From: an uncultured Pirellulaceae bacterium | GTDB taxonomy: Bacteria; Planctomycetota; Planctomycetia; Pirellulales; Pirellulaceae | NCBI GenBank assembly: GCA_905480545.1 | Contig: CAJQQR010000296.1 | Coordinates: 1-35,240, forward strand | Reading direction: 5' to 3' | Length of the DNA stretch: 35,240 bases | Position numbers and translations under genes: made by a program | Part shown: positions 9,093 through 17,700 of the stretch, piece after piece | How positions within the stretch are numbered: the first letter of the stretch is position 1 | How the letters are laid out: each line of letters starts with the position of its first letter | The notes under the pieces: model-generated | Databases searched by the model: none | The model's input: the letters and a program-made list of their open reading frames with translations, nothing else | Told to the model about the DNA's origin: nothing

Positions 9093-9920
9093 ATGAATCG
9101 GTTTTGGAGCATTCTATTTTTTCTCGTTCCGATCCTTGGGGTCGGAATTTGCCTGATGTCGGCGTTTGGAATTTACCCCCTGGAACACACTTGGCTGCCG
9201 GCCGATATATCGGAGTCGGGAAAGGATATCGACTTCGCTTTCAATCTGGTGATGTGGATCATCGGCATCGTCTTTGTCGGGACCGGACTCATCCTCGCGA
9301 TGTCGATGTGGTCCTATCCGTTTAATGCCGATCGGAAAGCGACTTATTCCCACGGAAATACGAAATTGGAAATCATTTGGTCGGTCATTCCAGGTGTCGT
9401 TTTGATCGGCATCTTCATTTTCCAGGCAGTTTACTGGGAAAGGCAAAAGATCAACCAGCCGGTTGTGACGCTTGCTGACGGAACAACCGCATTGCAACAG
9501 CCGATTGTCAAAGTAGTGGCAAGGAAGTTCGGTTGGAGGTTTTGGTACGCCGGACTAGACGGGGAACTGGGCACGTCGGACGACTTTGTCTTGGAAAACG
9601 AATTGCATTTGCCGACGGATGAACCATTGGTGGTTCAGCTGGAAAGTGAAGACGTTTTGCATAGTTTTTTTCTCCGAAATTTACGAATCAAGCAGGACCT
9701 CATCCCTGGCAAGAAACAATTCGCATGGTTCACGATTGTAAGCGAAAAAATCGAACAGGATAAAGTTTACGACATCCTTTGTGCTGAATTGTGTGGTTGG
9801 GGACATGCCCGTATGAACGGGCGACTCTATCCAAAAACGAAATCGGATTTCCAAGAGTTCTTAAAGTTGAACGACCTAAAACAAAATGGTTTTGCGATGA
9901 ACGAGGCGGAAGAAAAATGA
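9093..9920 (+). CDS. coxB: Cytochrome c oxidase subunit II
   Basis: Carries the CuA centre that accepts electrons from cytochrome c. With the ATG at 9093 (preceded by AGAAGG seven bases upstream) it has 276 residues. Two membrane helices (about 5-27 and 52-74) lead into a periplasmic cupredoxin domain. The CuA ligands are all present: H190 (EDVLHSFF), then C230, E232, C234, H238 and M241 in CAELCGWGHARM. The aromatic patch FGWRFWYAG (146-154), used for electron entry, is present. There is no C-terminal cytochrome c domain, unlike caa3-type subunit II. The frame is open upstream to 8988, but that overlaps the cytochrome gene and is unlikely to be translated. The stop overlaps the coxA start (ATGA). 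Confidence 0.95.
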   Translation: MNRFWSILFFLVPILGVGICLMSAFGIYPLEHTWLPADISESGKDIDFAFNLVMWIIGIVFVGTGLILAMSMWSYPFNADRKATYSHGNTKLEIIWSVIPGVVLIGIFIFQAVYWERQKINQPVVTLADGTTALQQPIVKVVARKFGWRFWYAGLDGELGTSDDFVLENELHLPTDEPLVVQLESEDVLHSFFLRNLRIKQDLIPGKKQFAWFTIVSEKIEQDKVYDILCAELCGWGHARMNGRLYPKTKSDFQEFLKLNDLKQNGFAMNEAEEK

Positions 9921-11725
9921 CGGAATCTGCTGATCATCAAAAACAATCTTTTATCTGGAAATATGTCTTCTCCCGTGATCACAAGGTCATTGGGACACAA
10001 TTTCTTTTTTCGACGCTCATCTGGTTTGCTTTAGGCGGTGCGTTGGCGATTGCCCTTCGTATTCAGTTAGCCTGGCCATGGACAAGCATGCCCTATTTTG
10101 GCAAAGAACTTTTCGCAACCGAAGGCGGACAGATTTCGCCCGATTTTTACAACATGTTATTTACGATGCATGCCTCGATCATGATCTTCTTCGTGATCAT
10201 TCCGATCTTGGCAGGTGCGTTTGGAAATATTCTCATACCGCTGATGATCGGCGCCGATGACATGGCGTTTCCGACGCTGAACATGCTCAGCTATTGGGTC
10301 ATGTGGCCGGCCTTTATATTCATGGGTTTAAGCTTCGCTACGCCAACGTTTGGACCAGCGTTTGGCTGGACGGCCAATCCGCCGATGGCTGCAGGGCCCG
10401 CACTGACCTATTGGCTGTTAGGTTTAATATGCGTTGGGATCAGTTCGATGATGGGCTCGGTCAATTATTTGACAACCATTATTCAGATGCGTGCCCCGGG
10501 TATGACGATGTTTCGCTTGCCAATGACCATCTGGGGAATGTTTGTCACCGCAATTTTACAAGCATTCGCGTTGCCTGTTTTAACGGCCGCGCTTTGCATG
10601 CAACTGGCGGATAACGCCTTTGGAACTGGATTCTTTCGTCCCGAGAGTGCAGCGTCATCCGGCGGTGGCGAACCCCTGATGTGGCAACATTTATTCTGGT
10701 TCTATTCACACCCGGCCGTCTACATCATGATCTTGCCGGCCATGGGAATGGTTTCAGACATTTTGAGCTGCTTTGCCCGCAAGCCACTCTTTGGTTACAA
10801 GCCGATGATCTTTTCGATCTCTGGAATTGCGGGATTAGGGTTCATCGTTTGGGGACACCACATGTTTATTTCGGGCATGAACCCATGGTTAGGTACAACA
10901 TTCGGCCTCTCGACGATTTTGATCGCGCTCCCCAGTGCCATCAAAGTGTTCAATTGGCTCGGTACACTATGGAACGGTAACCTTCGCCTGACAACGCCCA
11001 TGTTGTTTGCGATATCGTTCGTTTCCATGTTCATAATCGGCGGATTATCTGGTATTCCGATTGCCTCACCGCTAATTGACATCCCACTCCACGATACCTA
11101 TTTCATCGTAGCGCATATCCACTACGTTCTCTTTGCTGGAACGGTGATGGGTGTCTTTGCCGGAATCTATTTTTGGTTTCCTAAGATTTTCGGTCGTATG
11201 ATGAATGAAACGCTCGGCAAGATCCACTTCTTCCTGACGTTTGTTTTCTTGAACGGAACATTTTTTCTCATGCATGTCCTGGGTTGGATGGGCGTTCCCC
11301 GACGTTATGCGTCCTTCCAATCGTTGAAACAACAGATTGAGGCAGGCGCCAGCCAACTGGAATTGACTGCGTCAAACGGCGTGAACAAAGTGTTTGTGAT
11401 GGCAAAAGACTACGAACAGATCATGTGGATCAATGAGTTCATCACCTACTGCGCGATCGGAATGGGCGTTGTCCAAGTATTCTTCGTAATCAACTTTTTC
11501 GGTTGCATCTTTTTTGGCAAACGCGCGGGCCGTAATCCGTGGGAATCCAACACCCTTGAATGGACAACTCCCAGTCCTCCGGGTCATGGAAACTTTGATT
11601 TTCAACCGGTCGTTCACCGCGGGCCCTATGAGTACAGTCATCCGAATGCAGAAAAAGATTATTTGATGCAAACAGATCCACCATTGGAAGCGACGAACCA
11701 AACAGAATCTGGCGGTGAATCGTGA
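9917..11725 (+). CDS. coxA: Cytochrome c oxidase subunit I, A2 type
   Basis: The catalytic subunit of a heme-copper oxygen reductase: reduces O2 to water and pumps protons. It is 602 residues with about 12 membrane helices. Ligands visible: H85 (MHAS) and H402 for the low-spin heme, H400 for the high-spin heme, and H265, H314 and H315 for CuB. Helix VI reads YSHPAVY (263-269), with the cross-linking Tyr269 but Ala in place of the Glu of GHPEVY. In the accepted classification YSHPxVY marks the A2 subfamily. The ATG at 9917 overlaps the coxB stop by 4 bp, and the gene ends overlapping the ctaA GTG, so translation is coupled on both sides. The open frame extends upstream to 9791 inside coxB and is ignored. 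Confidence 0.97.
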   Translation: MTESADHQKQSFIWKYVFSRDHKVIGTQFLFSTLIWFALGGALAIALRIQLAWPWTSMPYFGKELFATEGGQISPDFYNMLFTMHASIMIFFVIIPILAGAFGNILIPLMIGADDMAFPTLNMLSYWVMWPAFIFMGLSFATPTFGPAFGWTANPPMAAGPALTYWLLGLICVGISSMMGSVNYLTTIIQMRAPGMTMFRLPMTIWGMFVTAILQAFALPVLTAALCMQLADNAFGTGFFRPESAASSGGGEPLMWQHLFWFYSHPAVYIMILPAMGMVSDILSCFARKPLFGYKPMIFSISGIAGLGFIVWGHHMFISGMNPWLGTTFGLSTILIALPSAIKVFNWLGTLWNGNLRLTTPMLFAISFVSMFIIGGLSGIPIASPLIDIPLHDTYFIVAHIHYVLFAGTVMGVFAGIYFWFPKIFGRMMNETLGKIHFFLTFVFLNGTFFLMHVLGWMGVPRRYASFQSLKQQIEAGASQLELTASNGVNKVFVMAKDYEQIMWINEFITYCAIGMGVVQVFFVINFFGCIFFGKRAGRNPWESNTLEWTTPSPPGHGNFDFQPVVHRGPYEYSHPNAEKDYLMQTDPPLEATNQTESGGES

Positions 11726-12801
11726 GCACGTTAGACGAACGAATTCGATCACTGGAAGAAAGTGCTCCCCTGCCAAGTGCGAATTTGAAACGCCCGTTTC
11801 GCTGGGCAGTGTTGTTGGGTTGCGTTACGTTTCCGTTGATTTGGGCTGGTGGCCTGGTCACCTCGACGGACGCTGGGATGGCGGTACCAGATTGGCCGAA
11901 CACCTACGGCTATAACATGTTCTCCTATCCTTTCGAATCTTGGTTTTTTGGACCGTGGGATTTGTTTATAGAGCATGGCCATCGCTTGCTCGGTTCAACA
12001 GCGGGCTTGGTGGCGATCATGTTGGTGATTTCAACGTTTAGAAATTCCAAAAATGCCTGCCTGCGATGGATGTCCGTCTTTGCCTTGCTTCTGGTGATCT
12101 TGCAAGGTCTTTTGGGCGGCGTGAGAGTACTTGCCGCCGATCGTATTCTGGCGATGGTGCACGGCTGTGTTGGTCCGGCGTTTTTCGCATTCTCCGCAGC
12201 ATTTGCGACCGTGCTGTATCAGAACTCTCGTTCCGTCAGCGCAGTGTCGCAACCAACTCGGCGGACAAAGCTGCAAACATTGACCATCTGTTTAACCGCC
12301 GGAAGCTTTCTGCAACTAGTCCTCGGCGCCAATATGCGACATATTGAGGAGTCGGCTTCCTTTCATTGGTTTCGCTTGCTCGTTTTACTACACGTTTTGT
12401 TCGCCACGGTCGTTTTGTTGTTGACGGTCGTGATTTTCATCATCAGGCGAGCGAATGGAAAGCAACTTGAATCGATCCGAGGTACCAGCTTCTTGGTCAC
12501 GTTGTTTGTCATCGCACAGTACGTTCTGGGTGTGGGAACGTGGATCACCAAGTACCATTGGCCATTCGGATCGGATCAATTCGGCGTATTTGCTGGGCTT
12601 TTGACACTCGATAAGAGCATAGTGCAAACATCGATTGTAACAGGGCATGTCGCAATGGGATCCCTCATCTTGATGACGTCAACAGTGATGATGATGCAAA
12701 TGTTTTCCTGGCAAATCACGAACCAACCAAATAAAGATAAGATGATTGAAACACCAACGAACCGGGATATGCAAGTATCGAGTTTGGGAGTTCAAGCATG
12801 A
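11722..12801 (+). CDS. ctaA: Heme A synthase (COX15/CtaA family)
   Basis: Oxidises the C8 methyl of heme O to make heme A for the oxidase encoded next to it. It is 359 residues with about eight membrane helices arranged as two similar halves. Conserved histidines are seen: EHGHR (E84, H87), H147, H224 and H309. The N-terminal motif GGLVTSTDAGMAVPDWPNTYG is typical of the COX15 branch. The start is a GTG at 11722 that overlaps the coxA stop (GTGA), with GGCGG a few bases upstream. The gene ends in a 4-bp overlap with ctaB. Confidence 0.93.
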   Translation: MSTLDERIRSLEESAPLPSANLKRPFRWAVLLGCVTFPLIWAGGLVTSTDAGMAVPDWPNTYGYNMFSYPFESWFFGPWDLFIEHGHRLLGSTAGLVAIMLVISTFRNSKNACLRWMSVFALLLVILQGLLGGVRVLAADRILAMVHGCVGPAFFAFSAAFATVLYQNSRSVSAVSQPTRRTKLQTLTICLTAGSFLQLVLGANMRHIEESASFHWFRLLVLLHVLFATVVLLLTVVIFIIRRANGKQLESIRGTSFLVTLFVIAQYVLGVGTWITKYHWPFGSDQFGVFAGLLTLDKSIVQTSIVTGHVAMGSLILMTSTVMMMQMFSWQITNQPNKDKMIETPTNRDMQVSSLGVQA

Positions 12802-13700
12802 GTGAGGCGTCAACAGTGGCAGTTATGAGTCACGAAAACACAATTTCGAAATGGCGTGCTTACGTCGAACTGACCAAACCAAGAATCACAACGATGGTTC
12901 TAATCACGGTAGGTGTCGCCGCGTATGTCGCTGCTCCAGAGGGTTCAAATTTAATTCGAATCCTGAATGCCATGATTGGGACATTTCTGATAGCAGCTAG
13001 TGGGAGCGCTTTCAATCAATACATCGAACGATACACCGATTCGATGATGAAACGGACCGCCAAACGACCACTGCCCGCAGAAAAACTTAGCGCAAACGAA
13101 GTTGCCGTGTTTGGTGCGATAAGCTTTGGCGGTGGATTAAGCTACTTGTTCCTCCAAGTCAGTGTCCTCGCAGCAATTTTAGGTCTAGCGACTTGGGTCC
13201 TTTATGTTCTCGTTTATACGCCGATGAAGGTTAGAACATGGACGAACACAATTGTGGGTGCCGTTGCAGGGGCGATGCCGATCTTGATGGGTGCGGCGGG
13301 ATCGAGTGAAACGATCAATACGCAGTCATGGCTATTCTTTGCAGTCCTTTTCTTTTGGCAATTCCCTCATTTCATGGCGATCGCATGGTTGTATCGGTAC
13401 GAATACGAGAAGAGTGGCTTGGTCATGCTCACTTCGACAGAGCCAACAGGTGTTGCCGCTGGGCGACTGGCAGTTGGAACGGCGATTGTTATGTATGCCG
13501 TTTGCCTGCCACTCGGATTTGCAATGCAAGGAAGTTCTCAAATCATGTTTTTCATTGCGTCCACGATCTTGTGCACGCTGTATTTAATTTCCTCAGTACG
13601 TTTTTTGCTGGAACGAAGCGATCTGACCGCGAGAAAATTACTGCGGACGTCGATCATTTTTCTTCCTTTATTCATGATTGCGTTGTGCTGTTTTACCTAG
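12798..13700 (+). CDS. ctaB: Protoheme IX farnesyltransferase
   Basis: Transfers a farnesyl group to heme B to make heme O, the substrate of CtaA. It is a 300-residue UbiA-family prenyltransferase with about nine membrane helices. The first Asp-rich site reads NQYIERYTDSMMKRTAKRPLP (from residue 73), matching the family's NxxxxxxxDxxMxRTxxRP. The ATG at 12798 overlaps the ctaA stop (ATGA); a second in-frame Met 9 codons later is an alternative. After it comes a 113-bp gap before coxC, the widest gap in the core of the block. Confidence 0.94.
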   Translation: MSEASTVAVMSHENTISKWRAYVELTKPRITTMVLITVGVAAYVAAPEGSNLIRILNAMIGTFLIAASGSAFNQYIERYTDSMMKRTAKRPLPAEKLSANEVAVFGAISFGGGLSYLFLQVSVLAAILGLATWVLYVLVYTPMKVRTWTNTIVGAVAGAMPILMGAAGSSETINTQSWLFFAVLFFWQFPHFMAIAWLYRYEYEKSGLVMLTSTEPTGVAAGRLAVGTAIVMYAVCLPLGFAMQGSSQIMFFIASTILCTLYLISSVRFLLERSDLTARKLLRTSIIFLPLFMIALCCFT

Positions 13701-13786
13701 ATTTTTTTCTCGTAACCTTGGTAAAAAAGTGTTTAGCTCAACTGAAATTCGTTGCTAAAAACCGAATCACGAAGTTTTGAATCGTA

Positions 13787-13799
13787 GTCGCCTGGCGAC
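13787..13799 (+). promoter_or_regulatory. Small hairpin directly before the coxC ribosome binding site
   Basis: GTCGC, a CTG loop and GCGAC form a perfect 5-bp stem. It ends three bases before AGGA (13802-13805), which is the likely ribosome binding site of coxC at 13814. A translational role is possible but unproven; chance occurrence of a 5-bp stem is also possible. Confidence 0.25.
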
Positions 13800-13813
13800 A
13801 CAGGAACTTTTTC

Positions 13814-15100
13814 ATGACCCACCAACCTGAAGATGAATCTAGCCCGGTCCAGTCGCAGCATGATGCGCAGCCAGGACAACATAATGAGACGGGGCATCTT
13901 CAATTACGATATCAGCCCGGTCTGCCGATTTCTAACGGGAAGCTATGTGTTTGGCTGTTTCTTTCTACCGAGATTATGTTTTTCTCGGCGTTGATTGGTG
14001 CCTACATTGTCTTACGATTTGGTGCACCATCAGGATCCTGGCCGACGCCAATCGACGTCCATCTTGTTGAATGGATTGGTGCGATGAATACGCTGGTACT
14101 CATTTGCTCTAGCTTCACCATCGTTATGTCGATTGAAGCTGCAAAATCCAATAACGGGAAAACAGCTCGCAAATGGCTATTTGCGACATTCATTCTGGGG
14201 GCGACGTTCCTGGCTGTAAAAGGCTACGAATACAACTCGAAATTTCACCACGGCATCTACCCGGCCATGCCGCGCAGCAAAATATACGATAAGCCCGATT
14301 TACAATACCTGTCGGCATTGCAGCTTTACTGCAAAGACGAATTGAAAAAGATTCAAAACGATTCTGGATCTGCGGGTGATAAAGTAAAGCACATTTCCGA
14401 CATTCAAGAGAACCTGGTCAATTGGACATCGCGCGTTGTCGGTAAAACAAACGCAACACAGGTCCAGGTTCGGGCGCTTGATCTACTGGCTTATCAAATC
14501 AACGCCAACCCTCGCTACAAAGAGTCCGCGTTGGAATACCTGAGAATCGAGGACGCCGAAACAGCTGCTGAATCGAAAAAGCTGGCACCGGAATTGGCTG
14601 AGAAAAAAGCTCAACTAAAAAAGACAACCGATCGCTTAACCGATATCTCGAAACGACTTGAAGAATTAGCGGGCGTTGAAACGAAGGACGATAAACAAAC
14701 GGAAGAAACGACAAAACTCGAATCGGAGAAAACAACTCTCGGTGTGAGTCGAATTCCTGTTGAGAACGAAATCGCCGCGAAAAACTTGCGGCTGAAAGCT
14801 ATTAAAAGCCGACGTGCCTTCTTTGAAAAAGAAGACCATCAGCTTGGGGAACCTTTAACGGAAACGTTACACTTGGACTTACCGTTCGTTTTACCCAGTG
14901 GCAATACTTGGGCGAACTCGTACTTTCTCCTAACCGGATTTCATGCGTTACATGTGTTGATTGGACTGATTGGCTTCTTGTTAATTCTCCCAATGAGCTT
15001 AGGGACGGAAAGAGCTGGATTGATTGAAAATTTTGGCCTTTACTGGCACTTTGTCGATTTGGTGTGGATCTTTCTCTTCCCGTTATTGTACTTATTTTGA
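13814..15100 (+). CDS. coxC: Cytochrome c oxidase subunit III with a large coiled-coil insertion
   Basis: A 428-residue subunit III; the usual five-helix form is about 200 residues. Helices lie at about 44-69, 85-108 and 119-138, then, after a long insert, at 365-393 and 408-428. The first three helices and the last two match subunit III (for example [18 protein letters not shown] near 47-64 and the [12 protein letters not shown] helix). Residues about 150-362 are extra: mostly polar, with an Ala/Glu/Lys-rich stretch at 245-340 predicted to be coiled coil. By the known topology (N-terminus inside), the loop between the third and fourth helices faces the periplasm, so the insert would sit near CuA and the cytochrome c docking side. 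AGGA lies eight bases before the ATG. It is 29 bp ahead of coxD. Confidence 0.9.
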   Translation: MTHQPEDESSPVQSQHDAQPGQHNETGHLQLRYQPGLPISNGKLCVWLFLSTEIMFFSALIGAYIVLRFGAPSGSWPTPIDVHLVEWIGAMNTLVLICSSFTIVMSIEAAKSNNGKTARKWLFATFILGATFLAVKGYEYNSKFHHGIYPAMPRSKIYDKPDLQYLSALQLYCKDELKKIQNDSGSAGDKVKHISDIQENLVNWTSRVVGKTNATQVQVRALDLLAYQINANPRYKESALEYLRIEDAETAAESKKLAPELAEKKAQLKKTTDRLTDISKRLEELAGVETKDDKQTEETTKLESEKTTLGVSRIPVENEIAAKNLRLKAIKSRRAFFEKEDHQLGEPLTETLHLDLPFVLPSGNTWANSYFLLTGFHALHVLIGLIGFLLILPMSLGTERAGLIENFGLYWHFVDLVWIFLFPLLYLF

Positions 15101-15129
15101 TCGGCGCGACGGATAACCTGGATAAACAA

Positions 15130-16347
15130 ATGAGCGATCATACTCACGTCAATCGAACCAAACTTTTTGCGGTCATATTTGCCATCTTGCTGGGCCTGAC
15201 CATTCTTTCGTTTGGTGTTGCGAATTCGTCGTTAATGGATCAACCGGTTCGTGGATGGACTGCGATGCTAGTCATTTCTGTCGCTAAAGCCATTTTAGTG
15301 ATTGTGTTTTTCATGCACCTAAAATGGGAATCCAATTGGAAATTTGTTTTGACGATCCCCGCTGCGGTTATGAGTGCGCTGCTCGTTTTAGTCCTCATCC
15401 CGGATATCGGAAATCGAACCAAAAGCTACTCAAACGATCGGCAAAAATTCGCGGCCTACGAGGTTTTGGATGTCGCTTCATCAAGTTCAGCCGATCAGTC
15501 CAATGATGCCGAAACCCTCGGTGAAAGCAGTTCTTCGAAGAAAGAAGCGTCACCAAGTGTGGCCGCTGCCCAATCCGCCAAATCGAACGAGAAGATCACC
15601 GTCGAAAAGTCGTATGACGATGTACCGGGCGAGTGGGGCCATTTGAAGGGCAGATTCATCGCGTCTGGCGAAATTCCAGTTCGTAAAGAGATCGTACCTG
15701 ACAAAGATAAAAATGCGTGTGAATTACCGATGTATTCGAGGGATTTAGTGGTTGGCTCGGATCGCGGAATTAAAAACATTGTGGTGTTTTTGACAAAACC
15801 ATCAACGCCGCTGGCGATCCATCCATTTTACGATTCAAAAATGAGCCAGCCGGTTTCACTCGATAATCAACGATGCCGATTCGAACCTCACATCACCCTA
15901 ATGACGACAAAGCAAATCCTGAGCGTTAAGAACAGTGACGAGGTAGGGCACAACGCGAACATCACGTCGTTTAACGACCCAAACAGCCACAACGTTGGGA
16001 TTCCGGCGGGTGCTCATGTCGACGTTCAATTGCCGCTGATCGAAACCCGCCCAATCACGGTGTCATGTACCGCTCACGCATGGATGAAAGGCTACATCAT
16101 GGTCCGCGATGAACCTTATATGGCGATCACGTCGAAAACGGGTGAGTTCGAGATAAAGTACCTGCCTGCTGGTGAGTGGCAGATTCAGTTTTGGCACGAA
16201 AATGCAGGCTATGTGAAATCGGCAGTTGCTGGCGGAAAGACAATCACGGTTGGACGAAAGGGTTTAGTCGACGTAACCATCAAAGACAAGGAAGTGTTCG
16301 ACTTGGGTCAAATCGAAATTCCCGCTTCAGACCTTCAAGCTAAATAA
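15130..16347 (+). CDS. coxD: Cytochrome c oxidase subunit IV fused to a cupredoxin-like domain
   Basis: A 405-residue fusion. Residues 1-95 are a prokaryotic subunit IV with three membrane helices (about 12-31, 42-64 and 69-91), including the typical FFMHLKWE at the end of the second. Residues 110-165 are a low-complexity Ser/Ala/Asp/Lys linker. Residues 168-400 are a cupredoxin-like domain with candidate copper ligands H274, C313, H316 and M319 (CTAHAWM), followed by a carboxypeptidase-regulatory-like beta segment. With three helices and the N-terminus inside, the C-terminal domain would be periplasmic, which suits a copper or electron-transfer role. It is closely similar to the secreted protein at 6396-7190. 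The ATG at 15130 starts the subunit IV part; the open frame to 15064 overlaps coxC and is ignored. Confidence 0.87.
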   Translation: MSDHTHVNRTKLFAVIFAILLGLTILSFGVANSSLMDQPVRGWTAMLVISVAKAILVIVFFMHLKWESNWKFVLTIPAAVMSALLVLVLIPDIGNRTKSYSNDRQKFAAYEVLDVASSSSADQSNDAETLGESSSSKKEASPSVAAAQSAKSNEKITVEKSYDDVPGEWGHLKGRFIASGEIPVRKEIVPDKDKNACELPMYSRDLVVGSDRGIKNIVVFLTKPSTPLAIHPFYDSKMSQPVSLDNQRCRFEPHITLMTTKQILSVKNSDEVGHNANITSFNDPNSHNVGIPAGAHVDVQLPLIETRPITVSCTAHAWMKGYIMVRDEPYMAITSKTGEFEIKYLPAGEWQIQFWHENAGYVKSAVAGGKTITVGRKGLVDVTIKDKEVFDLGQIEIPASDLQAK

Positions 16348-16389
16348 CGAGCAGTGCCCCCACCTCCTGGTTCTTTTGAAACAATTCAC

Positions 16390-17700
16390 ATGACACCGAA
16401 TACTCAATATCGAAAAAGTCAATTGACCGGATCGACATTCGCGATTCTGGTATTCAGCCTTCTACTTATCGTGCTCGGTTGTACAACTGACAAGAAAGAC
16501 GATTCGAAGTCAGTGCCGACCCAATCAGGGGGCTCAAACCTCAACGAATTCGAGTACTCCGAATTGCATTCGGTTACTGAATTTCAATTGACGGAACGAA
16601 ACGGAAAACCGTTCGGATCCGAGGATTTGAAGGGCAAGGTTTGGGTCGCAAGCTTCTTCTTCACAACCTGCAAATTCGAATGCAGCGATCAAAACAATGC
16701 GATCAGTTCAGAGATCCACGCAAAGCTCTCGACCAACGACTTCACCGTTCTGAGTATTTCGTGCGATCCGGCCAATGATACTCCCAAGGTCCTTGCAGAC
16801 TATGCCGACAGTTTCGTGATTGCACCCGAAAAGTGGAAGTTCCTGACGGGTGAGATAGAAGCGATTTCAGCGATCGGTACCAAAAGTTTCATGGTCGGCG
16901 TCGATCCAAAAACCCACACGAAACGAATTCTAATGGTCGATAAGTGGGGGCGATTCCGCGATGCTTTTGAATGGAATGATGCGGATGAACTGAAACGTTT
17001 GGTCAAGACCGCCAAGATGCTGATCGCTGAAGATTCTGAACCTGCACCTGATGAAATTGTAAAGACGCGAGCGGTCCCACACAGTTCGTTTGAGATTGTT
17101 GCCAAATTAAAAAGCGATTCGGGTGCGAAAGAAGCGTCGGGCAACTCAGCTGATAACCAAACAAAAAGCTCCGCTGTCGCTGATCCAAACTGGCCCTCTT
17201 GGCGGACTGAAGAATGGCTCACTAACTTTAAATTGACCGACTCGAAGAACCAAACGTTTGACTCGAACCAAATGAAGGGAAGAGTCTGGGTTGCCAACTT
17301 TTTCTTTTCAAACTGCACTGGGGCATGCCCAAAGCTACTCAATGGAGTAAAAGAACTCCGTCAGCAATTGGGTGACCGAGACTTAACGTTCGTTAGTATT
17401 ACGAACGATCCGCAGAGTGATACGCCCAAGGTTCTGAACGAGTACGCAAAAAAATACAACGCCGATTCGAATTGGCACTTCCTAACCGGCAATGATCAAT
17501 TACAAATGCGAGCAATAGGGTCTGAGTTTTTTAATGTTAATGCTGGAACTGGCGAAACTCATTCGGAGAAATTAATCGTCGTCGACAAATGGGGAAAAGT
17601 TCGAGGTCAGTTCAAATACGACGATGAAGACGACGTCGTGAAAATGCGTCTATTGCTTGATGATTTGCTTTCGGAAAAGGAGCCAGCCACATCGAAATGA
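16390..17700 (+). CDS. Lipoprotein with two tandem SCO1/SenC copper chaperone domains
   Basis: SCO proteins are thioredoxin-fold copper chaperones that help build the CuA site. This 436-residue protein has two of them. Signal peptide residues 1-30 end in the lipobox VLGC (C31). The first SCO domain (about 60-215) has CKFEC at 94-98 and the distal His at 176. The second (about 272-430) has CTGAC at 309-313 and His at 391. Both keep the FLTG and VDKWG segments. A 50-residue polar linker joins them. The ATG at 16390 gives a compact lipoprotein signal; a GTG at 16354 in the same frame is an alternative. The stop overlaps the DUF420 start. Possible roles: one domain delivers copper and the other acts as thiol reductase, or each serves a different copper site of the enlarged oxidase. 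Confidence 0.9.
   Translation: MTPNTQYRKSQLTGSTFAILVFSLLLIVLGCTTDKKDDSKSVPTQSGGSNLNEFEYSELHSVTEFQLTERNGKPFGSEDLKGKVWVASFFFTTCKFECSDQNNAISSEIHAKLSTNDFTVLSISCDPANDTPKVLADYADSFVIAPEKWKFLTGEIEAISAIGTKSFMVGVDPKTHTKRILMVDKWGRFRDAFEWNDADELKRLVKTAKMLIAEDSEPAPDEIVKTRAVPHSSFEIVAKLKSDSGAKEASGNSADNQTKSSAVADPNWPSWRTEEWLTNFKLTDSKNQTFDSNQMKGRVWVANFFFSNCTGACPKLLNGVKELRQQLGDRDLTFVSITNDPQSDTPKVLNEYAKKYNADSNWHFLTGNDQLQMRAIGSEFFNVNAGTGETHSEKLIVVDKWGKVRGQFKYDDEDDVVKMRLLLDDLLSEKEPATSK

Noticed and set aside
16800..17342. 180-codon minus-strand frame
   Set aside because: It lies wholly inside the double-SCO gene on the opposite strand and has no recognisable domain.
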